DNA from: Coprinus comatus
Taxonomy: Eukaryota > Basidiomycota > Agaricomycetes > Agaricales > Agaricaceae
Direction of reading: 5' to 3'
Assembly (NCBI GenBank): GCA_034638255.1
Contig: JAWPGT010000006.1
Location: forward strand, 558,001 to 622,000
Length of the DNA: 64,000 bases
The position numbers and the translations under genes are program-made. Within the stretch, counting starts at the first letter, position 1. Each line of letters begins with the position of its first letter. The notes beneath the pieces were generated by a model. That model saw only the letters and a list, made by a program, of their open reading frames with translations. It did no database searches and was not told the DNA's origin. Positions 47,301-60,177 of the stretch are shown one piece after another.

Positions 47301-48676
47301 TGCCATCTTACTGACAGTACGTTATTCTCATATTTCGTTGACATGAAGCTAATAAAGGTCAAAAGAGTTTCTTTCTGTTGAAGGTAGTAAGGTCTATCAA
47401 GTGGTACGTTTCAATTTCCTGATAACCCGATCTTTAACTGCTCTGATATCATTATCATCATTCTCAGGACCTTGACGGGCAGGTAATTGAAATCTAGTAT
47501 CTTCTGATGTATTCATCTAACACGATTGTTAGGCTTGTTCTGAATTCAATCTGGGGTCTATCAAGATTCATGACGTAGCTGTCACTCCAGACGATAAACG
47601 CGCTATTGCAGTTGGACCTTTACTTCAATCACCCCATGGACTTCTTCCGAGTAAATCTAGGGTTGAGAAGCGACTGATTGGTAAGTCTAACAGCACTAGT
47701 ATGTAAGAAATAGTGTTTTTGATGTACTTCATATCCGACAGTGTACAACATGGAAAGCCAACAAGTTGAATGGTGAGTTTCTTGAACTTTGATCCGACGC
47801 TGAGCAAACTTCTATGGAATAGCGGATGTCTGACGTTTAACTGTGCTCCGTAGTCAAGTTCCGGTGTTGAATGATGTTCGAGATATCACTTTGGCGGAGA
47901 TGCACAGGAGTGAAATGGTCGCCCTTATCAGTTACGAGAACAAAGCCCCACCCCAGCTTTGGAAGTTGGAGATTCTTAGAGATAGGGAAACGGGCAAGGA
48001 AACGTCTAGGTTGACGTTGCGGTACGTTCTGTCGTGTTATTCGTACACGAAACAACCCCCTAAGCTTAATATCAAACATGTTACAGGCATACTTATATGC
48101 CTAAATCATCGGTCGATTTTGCGGGACCCAGCTACTTCGGCGGGAATAGAAACGAACTGGTTTTATGTGCAGGAAAAAGTGAGTTTCCTTTCTGTTCTCA
48201 TTTCCGAACCATAACCTGACAAACCGAAAATGCAAGCGGGCGATATCTTCATTTGGGATACAGAATATGGTGCTCTGCTACACCACATACGTGCTCAAGC
48301 TCATAGTGGTGACCTAACCTGTATTGCTTGGAACCATTCCGCAGTCGATCCTTTCATGTTTGCCACGGGAAGTCATGATGGTACTGTTCATATTTGGACT
48401 AAACCTCCTGTCTCACCGGACACTCCTATGGATTATACGAGTCTTGCTTATAATTTGGCTGCTTTTGCGACGCGTGATAAAGTCAATGGGTTTTCCCTTA
48501 CCAGTAGTCCACAAGATGAAGTGGACACTGCTCATTCGGGAAGAGAATCACCTGAAGATGATGATGATTATGGTGATTACTATGGTCGTGAAAGACCTAG
48601 AAAGGCTTTGGGGAAAAGGAGGATCTCGTTCGCGTCATCAAATTCAAGTGATTCTTCATTACCGAAGATGCGTTGA
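44367..48676 (+). CDS. WD40 protein with membrane segments (WDR26-like propeller)
   Basis: ATG at 44367 (MSGAMLPDFTEALKDGMKK) to stop at 48674-48676 (SLPKMR), in many exons. The N-terminal third is helical (FNKFSRRMGDFDRELRNFANAARQLG, ECFAKDISTFLHCLNEFPEF, YLHDISLEMGEHIDNIT). Four hydrophobic stretches follow (LSTVATFFSAVTATTMQF; FWFASLVFSIAAAVNSLLGL; LVFLVLSVACFSIGLCFFAYA; TTVLTGLTSFGLCAVSAWFA). A Ser/Asn-rich linker leads to the propeller: HLQFSPDGKYLATSSWDRTS, GQVAWSPDGRYLLTKMNKSIKVW, IHDVAVTPDDKRAIAVGPLL, KAGDIFIWDTEYGALLHHI, PFMFATGSHDGTVHIWT. Several blades recall WDR26/GID7, but there is no visible LisH-CTLH. The membrane part suggests an anchored scaffold; function unknown. Confidence 0.75.
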
Positions 48677-50281
48677 TTTTTCTTTCTTTTTTTCCCCTTC
48701 CCTTGCTTCTATCTTCCTTTTTCTTTTTTCTTCTTTTCTCTCGATTTCCTTTCCTTCTCTCCTATCCTCTTCCTTTCTGGCTTCTTCTCCCTTTACGTGA
48801 ACGCGCGTGAATGGTCTTCAAGGTTTATTTTAATGGCTTTGATGCTTTGCTAATGTTAAGTTTTTTATGATTTTTATGTTCATGGTTCATGTTCATGTTT
48901 TCAACCTCCTTTTTTCTGGGAACTCTCTCACACACATACACTCTGGATCTGGATCTTCATCTTTCTTTCATCCAAACAGACAACAGACGATATAAACGGG
49001 GTTTTTCAAACATCATTGTTTTTTTGCATAGGATATTATTCTTTTTTGCATATCCAGGTTCATAAAACTTGCATTTTCATTTTCATTTTCATTTTCATTT
49101 TCATCTTTATTCTCATTTTCATTTTTCTCTTATATATTTTTGTGACTGATGTTCAGACCTTAGGCCTCAGGGGGTTGGTCAATGTTGTTAATCAAGTACT
49201 ATTGACAATAGGTTCTTATATATTCTTCCCTGTTATGATATGTAGGAGATATTTATATTGTCTTTTTCTTTTTTCTGGAAAAGACAATATCTACTATGTT
49301 CATAACAATAATCACATATATATATATATTCACAGCTTGATAAAAGCTTGAGTCTGACACAAAAGTGGGGAGGGATCATGTAACGGGTTCAAATGTTCAT
49401 TACGATTCACTACCCTCGACAATCTTATCACTTTCATTTGGTGTATATATACATTTCAGACCATATAGTTCGTATTTGCGTAACAAATTGTCTTTAATTG
49501 AGACTGCTGATTGAACACCGACCCGACACTGAATCTTGTAAGACTACCCTTATACACTGTGCCAGTGACTTGGTAATCCACACAGATTATCAAGTACTAG
49601 CGAGTATTTATCCAAGCTTTACTTTACTCGTGAGCGTGGGTCTCAGAGTAAAGTTTAGCTATGTCCTCGATAATCCAGTTAGATTATTGAGTCACCCACG
49701 CAGTGTATAATGCTACAGAGGATATCCGGTAAATGAACTATGTAGTATATGGTTCTCAAATCTCACACAGTGGTATTGGAAACTTGAAACCCCCCTTATG
49801 ACATAGCCTTAGGCAGGGGGGAATCAATTAATCACTGACGATAAATAACCAGATGGTATATATATACTCATTCAAGCTTTGTATTATCAGATATTGTCAG
49901 GGTGTCTGTCTACTAAGTAACAAAAGAGACCAAAAAAAAAAAAAACAGAACGAGCGAAAAACCAAAAGAATGTGGATGATCGTTTTCTTGATGAAAAAAA
50001 GTTGACAGTAAGTGTAAATGTAAACAGTAAGTATGAGAGTGTGCATATAAGTATATGTAACTGTAAGTACAATATAACCGAATAACACCGAACCAAAAGA
50101 AAGAAAGAAGCATTTATCCATCACACAATATATAAAAAGAAGAGAAGAAAAATCCATCCTCGTTTATCAATCTAGGACCCCAGTTGTATCAACCAACGAA
50201 GTTTCACAGGAAAAAGAGACAAGAGAAGAGAAGAAAAAGAAAAGACGGAGCTGTTCTTTGGAACATAAACACACCAGCAAT
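48677..50281. other. Convergent intergenic region, about 1.6 kb
   Basis: Between the convergent WD40 and Kre6 genes. It starts with a T/C-rich stretch (48680-48795), probably the 3' untranslated part of the WD40 gene, and contains a hexanucleotide tandem repeat and a short AT repeat. The open frames here are products of those repeats. Confidence 0.5.
49072..49126 (+). repeat. CATTTT hexanucleotide tandem repeat
   Basis: Five perfect CATTTT units (49072-49101) are followed by degenerate copies to about 49126. A separate AT dinucleotide run lies near 49315-49330. Both are in the presumed 3' flank of the WD40 gene. Confidence 0.9.
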
Positions 50282-53023
50282 TTAACAACCTCCGTTTAAC
50301 TTATTCTTCGGCCAAGGTTCACCATATTGTTCCCAAGTGGTAATATTCGGATTTGAATAAACTTCTTTGTACCTGAAGAAGAATGTCAGAATCAAAAACT
50401 GACAAATAGAAGGAGACATACGTTTCGATATAGACCTGAGTAGGAAAATCATCCGGATTACAACCAATATTTACAGCATCTTCAGGTTGATAAACTCTAA
50501 TATAATCCACACTCATAGTGGCTGGGAACGGTAAATTGTCAAAATCGATTTCAGCAAAGTTGTGCGAGAATCCGAGATTAGTGATGATGTACTGTGTTTA
50601 AAAATAAAATAGTATCAAGTCAGCTTGCTTGATTTTATTTCATTGCATTTCCTGCGTACCATGGGTTCCATAGGAACAGGTCTAGCACTAATTTCAGATC
50701 TCGGATCAGGACCGAAACCAGCACCATAGAGTGTCCATGCAAGTCTTCCATCATTGACCCAAGTGACATACGAATCATCAAACCTAATCCATATAATAAG
50801 TATCTATTCCAAACCCCGAGAAGGAAATTGTACGTACCCAGGTTTATACTCAAATCCGTAAATTGAAAAGCATCCTCCAGTCAGTTCATAACAGTCCTGA
50901 TTTGTTATTCCAACACCACTACTTGTTTGTTGATAAACGCCTAGATATCTCATCAATCTTTTTTTTTCTTTCTCTAAACAAACCAAATCAAACTTACCTC
51001 CAACGTAAGTGTTCAAAACTGTATTCGCAGGATCATGGATGATCATATTCTCAGAACTGTTATCCCATTTATATTCCGCCTATCAAGGGAGGTCAATCGC
51101 CGATTCAGAAAAGAAAGGATAAAAACACACATTGTATGGTGCCCATTGGGCAGACTGTGATACCTTGCCAACACCATTCTCAATCGTAGCTTCAATAACA
51201 TCAATTTCAGGTGCGGCACGTCCCACATAGGTTCCATCCGCTCGCACAGGTCCAGGGTGCGATTCACCGGGACAAGTGCATGCCGCTATACAAATAGAAT
51301 GTCAGATTCTCTAAGTGACAAAAAAAAGTTACTTACACAACCGTTGACCGAGTTGATAGGACTGCATAGGCAGCATCAGTTTAATGTTGATTTGGATAGG
51401 GAAATTAAGAGAACATACCAAAACTCCACCATTCCTTCCATCACCACCTTGTAAAGCCCATTCAGGTCGCGAAGTTCCTGGATATGTTTGATTTGGTAAT
51501 GTGCCAACATCGCATGCGTCATATGTAAATGGCCACTATAAATTTATTATAATAAGATTGATTATTTTACATTGAGAAAGCAGAAGAGGAACTCACCAAG
51601 CCTTCAGCACTACCACCATAACCAGCACGACCTAAGTTTCCCATTGCCCAGACACCAGGCCATAGACCGCTAAAAGAAGACAGTGAGAATCATTGCAAAG
51701 TACATCGGACATATGTTGCACTAACGCAATGCTACTTGAACCGGGTAGGCGAACACGAGCTGCCGAACATTTGTTAGATTCGTGTATTTTTTGTACTAGT
51801 GAATATGTGTACCTTCAAGAATTCCACCAGTAAAACAAAATTTATTCCAAGTTTGAAGCTATTGAACATATTCAGAATGGCCCGGACAAAAGATAGATAT
51901 ATGCACTTACCATTGCGGACTTGTAGTTGAGGTCATGGTTAAGCTTGCCATCAGGAATATTTTCAATTGTTATTTGCAGTGACCCATTAGCTGTCGTCGC
52001 TATATCAACCTGTAAATATCTAAAGAGTCTCTGGGACAAAAATACATGAATACTCTACCTTGAGAAGGATCATACCACTCCAAGTCATTCTACAAAAGAC
52101 AAGACCCATGTCAATATCGCCCAATCTTACACCAGGATCCAATGAGCTACTCACCGTTCCCCAATAATGCAAGTCCACCGCTTCCCAGAACGGATCATCG
52201 CCAGGATAGAATGTCCTCCCATCCTGATTGAATTCATCCGAAAATACCAGGATCATTTTTTTGTTTTCATTCGGATTGTAAGGGTTCCTCGTATACGCCT
52301 CCTTTGGAGTATCCTTATCTATAAGCCAGTAATTGCCTGGCAAATCCGGTATTTGACCTGTAGCATTGATGCCTCCAAGATTAAAGCCTCCCTGATTGGA
52401 CTGTCGTGTTTCTCGCACGTGTGATATAATGGGGTAACCTGAAAAATTGTGTTCAAAAGGGGAGAGTGTGATAATAATAAATCAAAGACACGTACCAGCA
52501 CTACGCGTCCACATAAAGTTGCAAAGAAAGAGTCGGAACATGAGATTAGAGACTGAAAAAGGCGACGTACAAGAGCATTAAGCACCCAAGACCAAGTATG
52601 AATAGACACCCCAAGTTGGCCAGCCCTCTCGGAGTTATAATGGTTCCGCCTTTGTCGTGAATTGTATCGCGACGAGGATCTGGGTTATGTAGGTAATCGT
52701 CGTCTTCTGGTGTGCTCATGTGCAGAGGCATGCCCCATGTCGCGGGTGACGCTGGCAATGAGTACTAGTGACAATTGAGCATATGTGTAGGAAAGAACAA
52801 CAGGACGACATACTTTTTCCGAGACAGATAGCTTATATGGGGCGAACAAGAAGATTGAATATATGCCAGATGGATTTGCAGTGGTACTCACAGGAAGGCC
52901 AGAAGCACCGGAATGTATTGAGTCAGGGCCTCCTCTTAGATTTGAAAATGAACTGGAGGCGGAGGGGTTGAGGAGGTCGACTGCAGAGGAGGAGGGTTGA
53001 AGATGGGGAAACCTGCTGCCCAT
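50282..53023 (-). CDS. KRE6: Kre6/Skn1 family beta-1,6-glucan synthesis protein (GH16)
   Basis: ATG at 53023 ([19 protein letters not shown]) to stop at 50282 (PKNKLNGGC), with many small introns. A Ser/Pro-rich cytoplasmic part ([15 protein letters not shown]) precedes one membrane segment ([22 protein letters not shown]), so it is a type II protein. The luminal part begins [10 protein letters not shown] and [10 protein letters not shown]. It carries the SKN1/GH16 domain: [30 protein letters not shown] and, near 51.2 kb, [13 protein letters not shown], which holds the ExDxxE catalytic signature. Kre6/Skn1 proteins act in the secretory pathway and at the plasma membrane in building cell-wall beta-1,6-glucan. 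Agaricomycetes often have several copies; I cannot say which this is. Confidence 0.88.
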
Positions 53024-54753
53024 CGTTGTTGAGGGTATAGTAGCTGCTGATGGTGGTTGTATGCAGAGAAATGGCCTGTCCAAAATTCACAAGGCTTGGC
53101 CAAGACAATTCAATCCACATCATCTTTCTTCCGTTATCCACGCCTGTTTCTCTACTCTATTATTTCCAACCTCCAGAACTCTCTTGCAATGCCTCATACA
53201 CCATTTCCAACAACATACGTTTACTAGGCATTCCATGTATTCGAGCTATTGTCTCTCATGACAAAGGGAATCAATTTCGGTCAAATGAACCGGCCAAACG
53301 ATCCGCCGAGAAATTTTACGGTGGCCGTGGTATTCTGTGCTAAACTTTTCCCACTTGGTCAAGAATAAACTACGCGCGTACACGCTGACCCAGTGCTTCT
53401 CCAAACTTGAGCTCGTTCTGAAGTAATCTGGGCAAAATACCACACCCGTACGTTATTGATCCACGCTAAGCGTACCTTGTAACTATACGTAACAACGTAG
53501 GTACAATGATTTTCCAAAATGTTGCGCAGTATCTGAGACTTGAGAATAGGTTACTGGCTATGACTTATATCATACACAGTCTTGAGCATGTTAAATTTGA
53601 CACTATCGAAAAACAAGAACGAGAGTACGCGGAAAGGTGGACGTTTATGTGGAGCAAATGTGGTCACTTGGATACTGGACCCTTGAGTAGGTCCTTACCC
53701 AAGAATAAACTTATAATCAGGATCTGATGTGACCACTTCAACATCAATATTAAATAGAACTACAAGCGAGAGATAATGTCAGCAGTGCTGTTACCATCAA
53801 CATTCAAGCTTCAAGCGGTCGCCGTAGAGCTCCACACCTCGACGTTCAACACTAACTGGTAGCTATCTACAGGTTTAAAAAAACGACAACTAGACGTCCA
53901 TATCGGCACATAATGTCAAACACAAAACGTTCCTATTTGACAAGTCTGTAGTCGACCTGCTTTCAGAAGAATCAAGGTAATACTTTCCTTTGATTTTAAC
54001 CCTTTTATTAAATGCGCTCAGACTCCGTACATCCACCATCTCCACCATCATCAATCATCCATGTATTGGCACACGCACGCACCCTACTCAGTACTTGAAA
54101 CCTCTAGTGCTAAGCATGCGATTTCATCATTATATTAATAAATCCGCAGCTATGTACATACAGTACAGACACAGACATCATTTTTTTGCATGATCCCTGA
54201 GCTTGAAATTAGAAAGGTTTCATGAAGAGTAGAAAATAGAGACTCTATAAAAACCACAACTTTGGTGAGAGAGATCCTAAGTATTCGGATTCCACTCTCC
54301 ATACTCCACCGTACGGTGTGTTTTTACGACATCTACCTCGAAGATTACTTTTTCAGTATTCAATTACTTAGTACATACTCATTTCCGCGACCTTGAGTTT
54401 CGCAGCCACCTTAACTACCAAATATTCCCTACTGTATTAATTGGGGCTGATGCTCCTCCATTTACTAAACCTTCTTGAAAAGTGAGAAGTGTAGAATAAA
54501 AATAAAACCAAAAAAGACCTTAACAAAAATACGTCTACTATTTTACCCTTTACACTTACCTCTTTTTCTTACTCAAGTAATAACGGAGGGACGGTCCGAG
54601 ACTCCGACTTACGGGGGTTGTTTTGAGGACCGGACCCCAGACTCCGACATCTTGCCGCCCGGCTCCAAATATAGCAACTTTGCGGGCCGCTAATCATCGG
54701 ATGCACCCTGTGCGCGTTTAGTGTTTAAGAGAGTCTGACGTTCATCCCCTGCC
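53024..54753. promoter_or_regulatory. Divergent intergenic region (Kre6 / LSM8), 1.7 kb
   Basis: A long gap between two divergent genes. No gene is visible. A G/C-rich segment just upstream of LSM8 holds two copies of AGACTCCGAC (54599-54608 and 54639-54648), each with a GGTCC- or GGACC-containing 5' flank; these could be factor sites. Confidence 0.4.
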
Positions 54754-55446
54754 ATGTCAAGCCTCCAAGGCTATGTCGACCGTCGTGTTTTCGTCATTCT
54801 TCAAGACGGTCGAGCCATCGTCGTAAGTTCTTATCATCACACCTCTTTTACTTTAAACTCAACAATCTCCCTTTAATAACAACACATATGCATCCCTTGT
54901 CTTTTGGTTGAATCGAATCATATCAATTGTCACTGTACACTTCACATCCATCAAAACGCCTGGTCTACTTCGACCTTTAACTAACATGAATATGGACTCG
55001 AACTCGAACTTGGGAAAAACACCCTGACTGAATTGGTTCATTGATTATTGGATATATTGTGATTTTGTTGGAACCTCTTCATTGGGAATTATGATGATGA
55101 ATCATAGGGAGTCTTAGCAGGTTTCGATCAAAAATCAAACGTAGTTCTTTCAGATTGTAAAGAACGCGTGTTTAGTTCAGATGAAGGTGTTGAAGAGGTT
55201 CCATTAGGTCTTTATCTTGTTAAAGGTGATATGATGTCCGTCTTCCCCATTCTTCTTCTTATTAAACAAGTTACTCTCTTTCTTTCCTTTTTCTAATTAA
55301 CATCCAATGTCCAAACATCTAATACTAACCAATATCAACTTTGTTTCTTTTTTAGAATCTTGATCGGAGAGTTGGATGAAGCAATTGACCAATCAATCGA
55401 TTTATCTTCAATTCGAGCTGATCCTTTACCACCCATCCGATATTGA
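54754..55446 (+). CDS. LSM8: U6 snRNA-associated Sm-like protein LSm8
   Basis: Exon 1 is 54754-54822, exon 2 starts at 55108, and exon 3 starts near 55356 and ends at TGA 55444-55446. The product is about 93 residues, normal for LSm8. The Sm fold is readable: SLQGYVDRRVFVILQDGRAIV, GVLAGFDQKSNVVLSDCKERVF (Sm1), then VPLGLYLVKGD, ILIGELDEAIDQSIDLS (Sm2, with GEIDE-type signature), and a short tail (ADPLPPIRY). LSm8 replaces LSm1 in the nuclear Lsm2-8 ring that binds the U6 snRNA 3' end; the VPLGLYLVKGD segment separates LSm8 from LSm1. The first intron (285 nt) is unusually long for this window. Confidence 0.92.
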
Positions 55447-56258
55447 TATATTGATATACAGTTACATGAACATGCATGCATATATCATCATTCTCACATA
55501 ACATAAAGACAAAACCCGTTTTTTTTTTCACTATTCACCATTTCCTCATTCACAACTTTCAACACCTGAAATCGAAATCCTTGAACATTTGATCATGTAT
55601 GTACTGTACATATACATGAACAAACCTTCGACTTCAAACCTCTGGATTCATTTCTCTTTCTCCCTATTGCTGCGATAAATTCTACTACATATTCGTATCT
55701 TCTTCCTTTTCAATATCCGGGACGAACGTTCTCTTCCGAAGATCGAGAGAGGGGAGGGGAGGGGGAGATGAGGAGGCCAGACGTAACTATGGTTATAATT
55801 GTGAATGTGTTTATTTGACAATGATTCGGTCGTTTTTTTCTTGTTCAACCCGTTTCACTGTTGTCGCTGTTTTTCTTTTTCAATGTACAGAAAAGAACTA
55901 TAAAAAAAAGTGTCGCAGAACCTCAGAATAATGAACATTGAACTTTTTGTATTGGCATTTCGCATCTCTCAAACCAAACCCCAAACGAATATGAATTGAC
56001 ATCTTCGACTCGGGACGAATACAGGACGTATTTTGAATTCAATGCATAAAGTGAACATATAGACCGCCACACATTCAAAAAAAAGACTACATAACAAACA
56101 AACAAAAAAAATCACCAACACCCACAAGTTAGTTGCACACATAAATCACTTCATACAACACATCACATACACCTCCTACCACATACCACACATCACATAA
56201 TGATACACTGATTCTGATAATTATTAAGATACCTAAACCGACGATACCATTCATCCCT
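55447..56258. other. Convergent intergenic region, about 810 bp
   Basis: 3' flanks of LSM8 and of the next minus-strand gene. A G-rich run lies near 55750-55770 (GAGGGGAGGGGAGGGGGAG). AT-rich elsewhere; no gene seen. Confidence 0.5.
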
Positions 56259-56806
56259 TACTCCTGTTTACTCTTCGGAACACCCAACTTATCAGCCCCA
56301 ATCAAGGGTTCATTTTGCAATTTATTAGGACGTTGACGAGTTTCGATTTCGATTGAAGATGGTTGTTGATCGATATTGTTATCTTCAGATCGATGAACTA
56401 AAGCTTCTGTATCGTTCTATACGATTCAAAAAAGAAAGGAAAATATTAGGAAAAACGTGGTTGGTTTACAGAGGGAGAGAGAAAGAGAAATTTTGTTGGC
56501 TTACCCTACCAGAAGCAAAACCTAACACCAAAAAAATCAACCCAGCATTTTAATCAAATTTGAATCCAAGGCTCGAAAAAAAAAAAACATACGAGTATCT
56601 CCAGGAACAGGAGCTTCTTCATACTTTGAAGAAACAGTAACTGGAATAAAAACTCCTTCTCCACTACCTCCACTTCCACTTCCACTTCGTCCTTTATCCT
56701 GTTCTTGACCTAAATTATCCCTGAAAGGATTGGCAGCTTGATTCCTAACATGACTCTGTTTCTGAAGGTCGTCCGAAAGAGTAGAATATTTGTTATTAGT
56801 GTGCAT
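56259..56806 (-). CDS. Small hypothetical protein
   Basis: ATG at 56806 (MHTNNKYSTLSDDLQKQS) through VPGDT. An intron of about 180 nt follows (donor GTATGT; acceptor ATACAG near 56405), then exon 2 (ALVHRSEDNNIDQQPS to LGVPKSKQE) with stop at 56259-56261. The frame is kept. The product is about 120 residues, hydrophilic, with a Gly/Ser run (GRSGSGSGGSGEG), and contains NPFRDNL and EEAPVPGDT. It has no signal peptide or membrane segment. I do not recognise a family. Coherent splicing and hydrophilic composition favour a real gene. Confidence 0.5.
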
Positions 56807-57423
56807 TATGGTCAAGTATTAAGAATGGAGGGGCCAAGTTTTATGGTGTTATAGTAAAAAATTTTGTGGGGTGTTACCGTTTTCATCGTTGCTTTTCGGT
56901 ACTTATATATATTGTGTGCTCATTCATAGTCAGGAGGAAGTTTCGGAAAACCCAAGAGACCTGACGTCATTTGCATACCCATGACGAATTCCGGTTTCTC
57001 CACTCCAACAAGTTGGAAACTGTTTATGGAATCCCCATCGACATCGATCATTGTGACTAGTTCGTACGTATGAAAGTGGATTTTAAGAGTAGTGTAAGTT
57101 GAAGATCGAATATTGAATCATACTACAGTACTTGGTATCTAAGAACTAGTCATGGATACTTGAAAACCAAACCAATAGAGATGAATAAAGAGGGAAAGTT
57201 AGGGGGATAAAAAGAAAACCAAAAAAAACCAATATACATACATATATCAAATCAAAGAAATAGAAAGAAAGAATGTTGTGGGGAAGAATGCTCTCTAAAA
57301 GGTCTTTATCCAAAAAAGATTGCGTATAGTCTTTTGCTTTTTTGCTTGAAAAAAAAAAGGCGTGAAACCCAAAAAAAAGCCCTCCTGTTCCTACTGCTCA
57401 TACCCAACAATATTACCGAAAAT
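56807..57423. other. Intergenic, about 620 bp
   Basis: Promoter side of the small gene and 3' flank of the RMD1-like gene. Several A-rich runs (near 57160-57390). No gene seen. Confidence 0.5.
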
Positions 57424-59545
57424 TCAATCTCGTGAAAGCATCAACCTTTCCAAAGCTTTCAATGCATCTTCTTTTGAAACTGACGTCGGTATCGTAATAA
57501 TATTTTGAGTTGATGTTAATAATGCTCGTTTTTGTGAGAGCGCAGAATGTACGATTAGTCGAGCTATGACTTCTCCCTGGGGTAATTTGAATGAGTATTG
57601 ATCTTCAATTAGAGCTGGGTAAAACTTACAAGTTCAACAAGACAAGCAACGACGATCAACCTTTTTTCATATGTCAGCCCCATGTGAAGGAAGTCAGCAA
57701 CAAAAGAGACCCTACCAAATTACGATCCAAGTAATTCGTTCCATAGCGCTATTATTCAAATGATCATGAATAGCATCCAACTATAAATCCTCATTAACAA
57801 TATATTTCCCAATACACATAATAGACGTGTACTCACGAAATCACTAGCCACACCCAACTTCTCATTTAAAACCTGAACTCTCGGTCCAATTTCCATATAT
57901 TCCCTAACAGCATCATACAAATCCTTCAAACTTGCCTCACTCCAAAACAACTCTGGCACATCCAACACATTCGAAACCAGATTCACATCCCTTCTCAATT
58001 TAAACAATTTCCCGGTCAATTTTAAAGCTTCATGACGTCGAAGTTTTAATCCACCCGATTCAGCTAATTGTCTTGGTATTGATAAAGTACCAGGAGAAGA
58101 AAGAACACGTCTTGCAATAGTTTCATAATGTGCTAGAAGTGTTGATTGAGCAAGTGCATGTGCTATTGATAGTTTCAAGAGGTGTGATCTAGATTTCAAT
58201 GCTAGAATCGGTTAAGCGGGGTTTGTTTTTACTATCGAATAGAATATATAGAATAAACTCACTGAAGAAGTCATTGTAAATACGGGGATATGCAATGTGA
58301 GGATCATGCTGCCAAGCATGTCATCAGTATTAAAACTAATGTTGTTCGGTTGCACCGAAGAATAAATAGAAGACGTACTGCAAAATGACATTCCTCAATC
58401 TCCCAATCCTCTTGCTTAATCGGTCTCTTTATTGCACCAGCATTTTCAATATCCTCCAAGATATCTTTCTCCTGGCCCTCAGTCAACCCGAAAAACACCA
58501 CGACACCATACTCAAAGATTACGACCTCCACCACATCATCTTCATGTGGTTTTCGTGGAACAGTAACAGCCTCCGGCGTATCAGGTGCTTCCCTTGTTGT
58601 CGCTGCTGCCTTCTGTGCTCTCCAAGTGGAATTTGTTACCAATTCACTATCTGTCCAAGGTTCAGGTTCCGCTTCTGACAACTGAGGCGTACTTGGTTCA
58701 GCATAAGTATCAGAAGCAATCCCAGCTTCCAATTCAGCCTCAGCTTCAGAAACCACATCCAATAAAGGACCATATGCTGCCTTCTTTCGAGTATCAACGG
58801 GTGAGGAGGAAGCGATGTATCCATCCATAATTTCAGCAGCGGTCCTCTCTGTAGGTTGAGTGAAGTATGTTCCTTGATATCCTTCCTCCTCTGCTTCGGA
58901 TAATGCAGCCAAATATGAACTTCCTTTATTTACTGTCGCAGGTGCCGAGGACCTCAAGTTGGCATTTGGTCCATAACCAGGAAGTAATGGTAAATGATAC
59001 ATCTATACATTAACAACAAGGTATATGAGATTCTAGGTGTCTTTGAAATGTAGAAAAGAAACACATACAACATAAAGCGCTTCATCAAACACTCTCGGAG
59101 CAACATTATGTTCTCTCTTTAAAAATGAAGCCAACAACTTCATTTTAAACGATTCTGCAACACAATAAGCCGTAATTCTCTTAAACCCAGCTTGTTTCCT
59201 CTGTGACTTTGTCATTCTCTCCGCTTCACTCTTATACTCCGTAACCCCACCCGTTTCAAAACCCAAAGTCAAGTCATCATTAATATCACCGTACCCAGCT
59301 AACGGTTTCGTCTGAGGTGCAGAAGGTAGAACTACAAGTTTATGTGTAGTTTTGGATGACCTTTGAGTTTTAGGTGCGGCTGTAAGTCCGGAAACTGAAG
59401 CACGTCTTGCTGATGATGGTCCGGAAAAGTTTGGTTTTAGACGTTGGTTACTTGAGGCTAATGTAGCTAGACGTGTAGGTGGACGTCTCCTATGAGGTTG
59501 AAGAGTTGGAGTGGTTCTACGTTCTGGAATATTGGGTCGGGACAT
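57424..59545 (-). CDS. RMD1/RMND1 family protein (DUF155), S. pombe Sif2/Rmd8-like
   Basis: ATG at 59545 (MSRPNIPERRTTPTLQ) to stop at 57424 (EDALKALERLMLSRD), with several introns. A basic, Ser/Thr/Pro-rich N-terminus comes first. The DUF155 domain follows: RITAYCVAESFKMKLLASFL, then after an acidic disordered insert (LSEAEEEGY, SEAEAELEAGI) VVEVVIFEYGVVVFFGLTEGQEKDIL, EECHFA, then HLLKLSIAHALAQSTLLAHYE. Next are helices (ELFWSEASLKDLYDAVREYMEI, VLNEKLGVASDFLDAIHDHLN). A hydrophobic segment near the end (ITWIVIWLIVVACLVEL) predicts a C-terminal membrane anchor, as in this family. Yeast Rmd1/Rmd8 are membrane proteins needed for sporulation; the molecular role is unclear. The tail after the membrane segment is longer than usual. 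Confidence 0.82.
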
Positions 59546-60177
59546 GGTAGAAGGAGATCAAGGGGTATAAGTTGTTGTGACCTCATCATATCTTTAACAG
59601 GCTATTCTCGTCCAGGACTCGCAACTCATTATTTCATGTTTATCTATTTTGTTTTGCTACTTTAAACTAACTTTAAAATGTTTGTGTCCAAAAAAAAAAA
59701 ACTAAAACTAAAACTAAAACATCTTCAGAAGACATAATACGATACACAAAATTATGGAATACACAACATTTCTACTCTAAACTGTGTATCGAAATTATAT
59801 ATACATTTGCTACACAACAAGCAACAACACCCTTTCGTGTGGTATACCTTTGGTGAAGGAGACAAAATGTGACGAGATGATGGCATGAACTAAATCATTT
59901 GCGTGGAAAGTGTCGAATCGAAAATGCGAAGAAGAAAAAAATGACAAGAAAAAGAGTGTAGGCCAACGAAAGAACAATGTTGTGAAAATCGAGTTGACCG
60001 TCGTTTCTGTTGTGGGTATTATTCAAAGTATAATTCCCGGGTGATTCTGGTATAAATGAGCAGATCCATCTACCAATGGTATAGTGAACGTGATAGGAAG
60101 CTCAAACCTAGCTGCAACTACGACTGCACATCTGTAGTCGGGGGGAAGTTGTAGAGGAAATCACTGAGAATAACTTT
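59546..60177. other. Intergenic, about 630 bp
   Basis: Promoter side of the RMD1-like gene and 3' flank of the MFS gene. A short AAAACT repeat lies near 59698-59720. No gene seen. Confidence 0.5.
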
